DNA of 7,344 nucleotides from Acidobacteriota bacterium (GTDB taxonomy: Bacteria > Acidobacteriota > Polarisedimenticolia > Polarisedimenticolales > Polarisedimenticolaceae), in NCBI GenBank assembly GCA_011773795.1, contig WVWW01000219.1:34110-41453 (forward strand), read 5' to 3'. The notes under the pieces are model-generated. The model did no database searches, was not told where the DNA came from, and saw only the letters and a program-made list of their open reading frames with translations. This document shows, piece by piece, positions 6,443-7,344 of the stretch. Made by a program: the position numbers and the translations under genes. Numbering within the stretch: the first letter of the stretch is position 1; each line of letters begins with the position of its first letter.

Positions 6443-7102
6443 ATGTTCGGAGAAAAAGAGCTCGTCGTCCGCTGGGTGAAGTGCGGCATCGTGTGCGGCC
6501 TCGCCGCGGATCTCTGTTACGGCCTGGCGATCGGCGCTCCGCTGCCACGCATGGTCGCGAACATCGTCTTCTGGTCGTTCGGCCCCTTGCTGATCGTCTC
6601 CGCGCCGGGGATCTACCACTTCATCAGGCAGCACAAGAACAGCATCACGCTGCAGATCGGTTGCCTGTTCCTGATGCTGGCCGGGCTGACGGTGACCATG
6701 ATGGCCGTCGTCCAGCGTGCGGTTTTCGAGACGTTCATCGCCAATCGACCCGAAGAAACCGATGTGCCGGCCTACGCCGCCTGGAAGATGGGCTTCGAGA
6801 GCGGCAACGCCGTCCAGCTCGGGCTCGACATCGTCTGGGACATTTTCATTCTGGTGGCGACGGTGCTCATCGCGGTGACGGCCTGGAGCCACCCTCGACT
6901 CGGGAAGATCATGGCGGTGTCGGGCGTCGCAATCGGGCTGGCGGGTCTGTTCTTGAACTTCCAGACGTTCCCGACACCACCCGCCGCCGCAGGCTCGTTC
7001 GATATCGGCCCGCTCGTCGGGATCTGGTTCCTGGTCGTCGTGATTCTGATGATCCGGAGCTTCAGGTGGCTGAGAGAAGCCCTCGATGGCCAAGCTTCAT
7101 GA
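6443..7102 (+). CDS. Six-helix integral membrane protein of unknown function
   Basis: A 219-residue inner-membrane protein that I do not recognise with certainty. It starts at the ATG 6 bases after AGGAGG and has no cleavable signal peptide. Likely membrane helices are at about 12-31, 38-60, 69-90, 124-147, 156-173 and 188-207. A polar loop at 92-122 (RPEETDVPAYAAWKMGFESGN) separates helices 3 and 4, and a Pro-rich loop (FPTPPAAAG, 176-184) separates helices 5 and 6. Helix 4 contains two acidic residues, D129 and D133, which may matter for function. The C-terminus (RSFRWLREALDGQAS) is basic and cytoplasmic by the positive-inside rule. Size and topology resemble families of uncharacterised six-helix proteins such as DUF4386, but no diagnostic motif was identified. 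The gene diverges from the HTH gene across a palindrome-rich region, so control by that regulator is plausible. It converges with the TPR gene. Confidence 0.85.
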   Translation: MFGEKELVVRWVKCGIVCGLAADLCYGLAIGAPLPRMVANIVFWSFGPLLIVSAPGIYHFIRQHKNSITLQIGCLFLMLAGLTVTMMAVVQRAVFETFIANRPEETDVPAYAAWKMGFESGNAVQLGLDIVWDIFILVATVLIAVTAWSHPRLGKIMAVSGVAIGLAGLFLNFQTFPTPPAAAGSFDIGPLVGIWFLVVVILMIRSFRWLREALDGQAS

Positions 7103-7344
7103 GCCGAGGTCCAGCCCGGCCTTTACGAGGCCGTCGAGCAGATGGTCGGTCAGGCCTTCCGTCTGGGCGTGACGTTCGATCAGCTCGGAGCGCAACTGAC
7201 TGTTCGGAAGCTTCCAGACCTTGGCCAGATCGTCGAGCGCCTTGGCCGCCTCTTGTTGTCGACCGAGTTGGCCGTAGGTCGCCGCGAGAAAGAGTGGTGC
7301 CCGGAAGTCGTCTCCCAACTCGGTTTCTCTGAGATCCGCGAGGG
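7097..7344 (-). CDS. C-terminal part of a TPR-containing protein (5' partial)
   Basis: Only the last 81 complete codons are visible; the frame is open to the right edge, so an internal TTG at 7318 is not taken as the start. The segment APLFLAATYGQLGRQQEAAKALDDLAKVWKL fits one tetratricopeptide repeat (helix-turn-helix with the Gly/Ala/Leu pattern). It is followed by a tail ending HLLDGLVKAGLDLGS. Such 'LLDGL-KAGL' tails after TPRs are typical of proteins with adenylate/guanylate-cyclase or winged-helix plus TolB-like N-terminal domains, common in Acidobacteriota and Deltaproteobacteria. The N-terminal domain here is outside the window, so that assignment is inference. The TGA at 7097-7099 abuts the stop of the converging membrane-protein gene. 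Confidence 0.75.
   Translation of the reverse strand, partial: LADLRETELGDDFRAPLFLAATYGQLGRQQEAAKALDDLAKVWKLPNSQLRSELIERHAQTEGLTDHLLDGLVKAGLDLGS

Noticed and set aside
6416..7093. A 225-codon minus-strand frame opposite the membrane-protein gene
   Set aside because: The translation is His/Asp/Arg/Pro-rich without any domain. The + strand gene has an ideal ribosome binding site and clear membrane helices.

Overview
The window is GC-rich and densely coded, with strong C/G preference at third codon positions and AGGAGG-type ribosome binding sites. It comes from a Gram-negative bacterium: it carries a TonB-dependent outer-membrane receptor with a signal peptide and a C-terminal Phe, and a tricorn-type protease that appears to be exported. 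This mix (bacterial tricorn with a Lys/Glu-rich insert, TonB receptor, TPR protein ending in a 'LLDGLVKAGL'-like tail) would suit Acidobacteriota or a similar environmental lineage, or a gammaproteobacterium. That placement is inference; no marker gene is present.

Left part (1-5906, + strand). A nearly complete tricorn-like S41 peptidase lacks only its extreme N-terminus, probably most of a signal peptide. It is followed after a 165-bp gap by a complete TonB-dependent receptor of 811 residues. The gap holds a small inverted repeat, a weak sigma70-like promoter and a strong ribosome binding site. A textbook intrinsic terminator closes the receptor gene. The pair suggests handling of peptides at the cell envelope: the receptor would import a ligand across the outer membrane, and the protease would trim peptides in the periplasm. 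Co-function is inferred from adjacency only, and the gap allows independent transcription.

Right part (5968-7344). A short minus-strand gene encodes a stand-alone LuxR/GerE helix-turn-helix domain without a receiver domain. Its best ribosome binding site and ATG lie in a different frame from the domain, so the gene is either frame-disrupted or started by coupling. It is divergent from a six-helix membrane protein of unknown function, and the shared intergenic region carries two palindromic elements that could be operators. The membrane-protein gene converges with the 3' end of a TPR-protein gene that runs off the right edge; their stop codons abut in the palindrome TCATGA.

No RNA gene, CRISPR array, insertion sequence or attachment site was seen. 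The most unusual locus is the HTH gene and its 5' region. I see no clear evidence of a wholly new multi-gene system.
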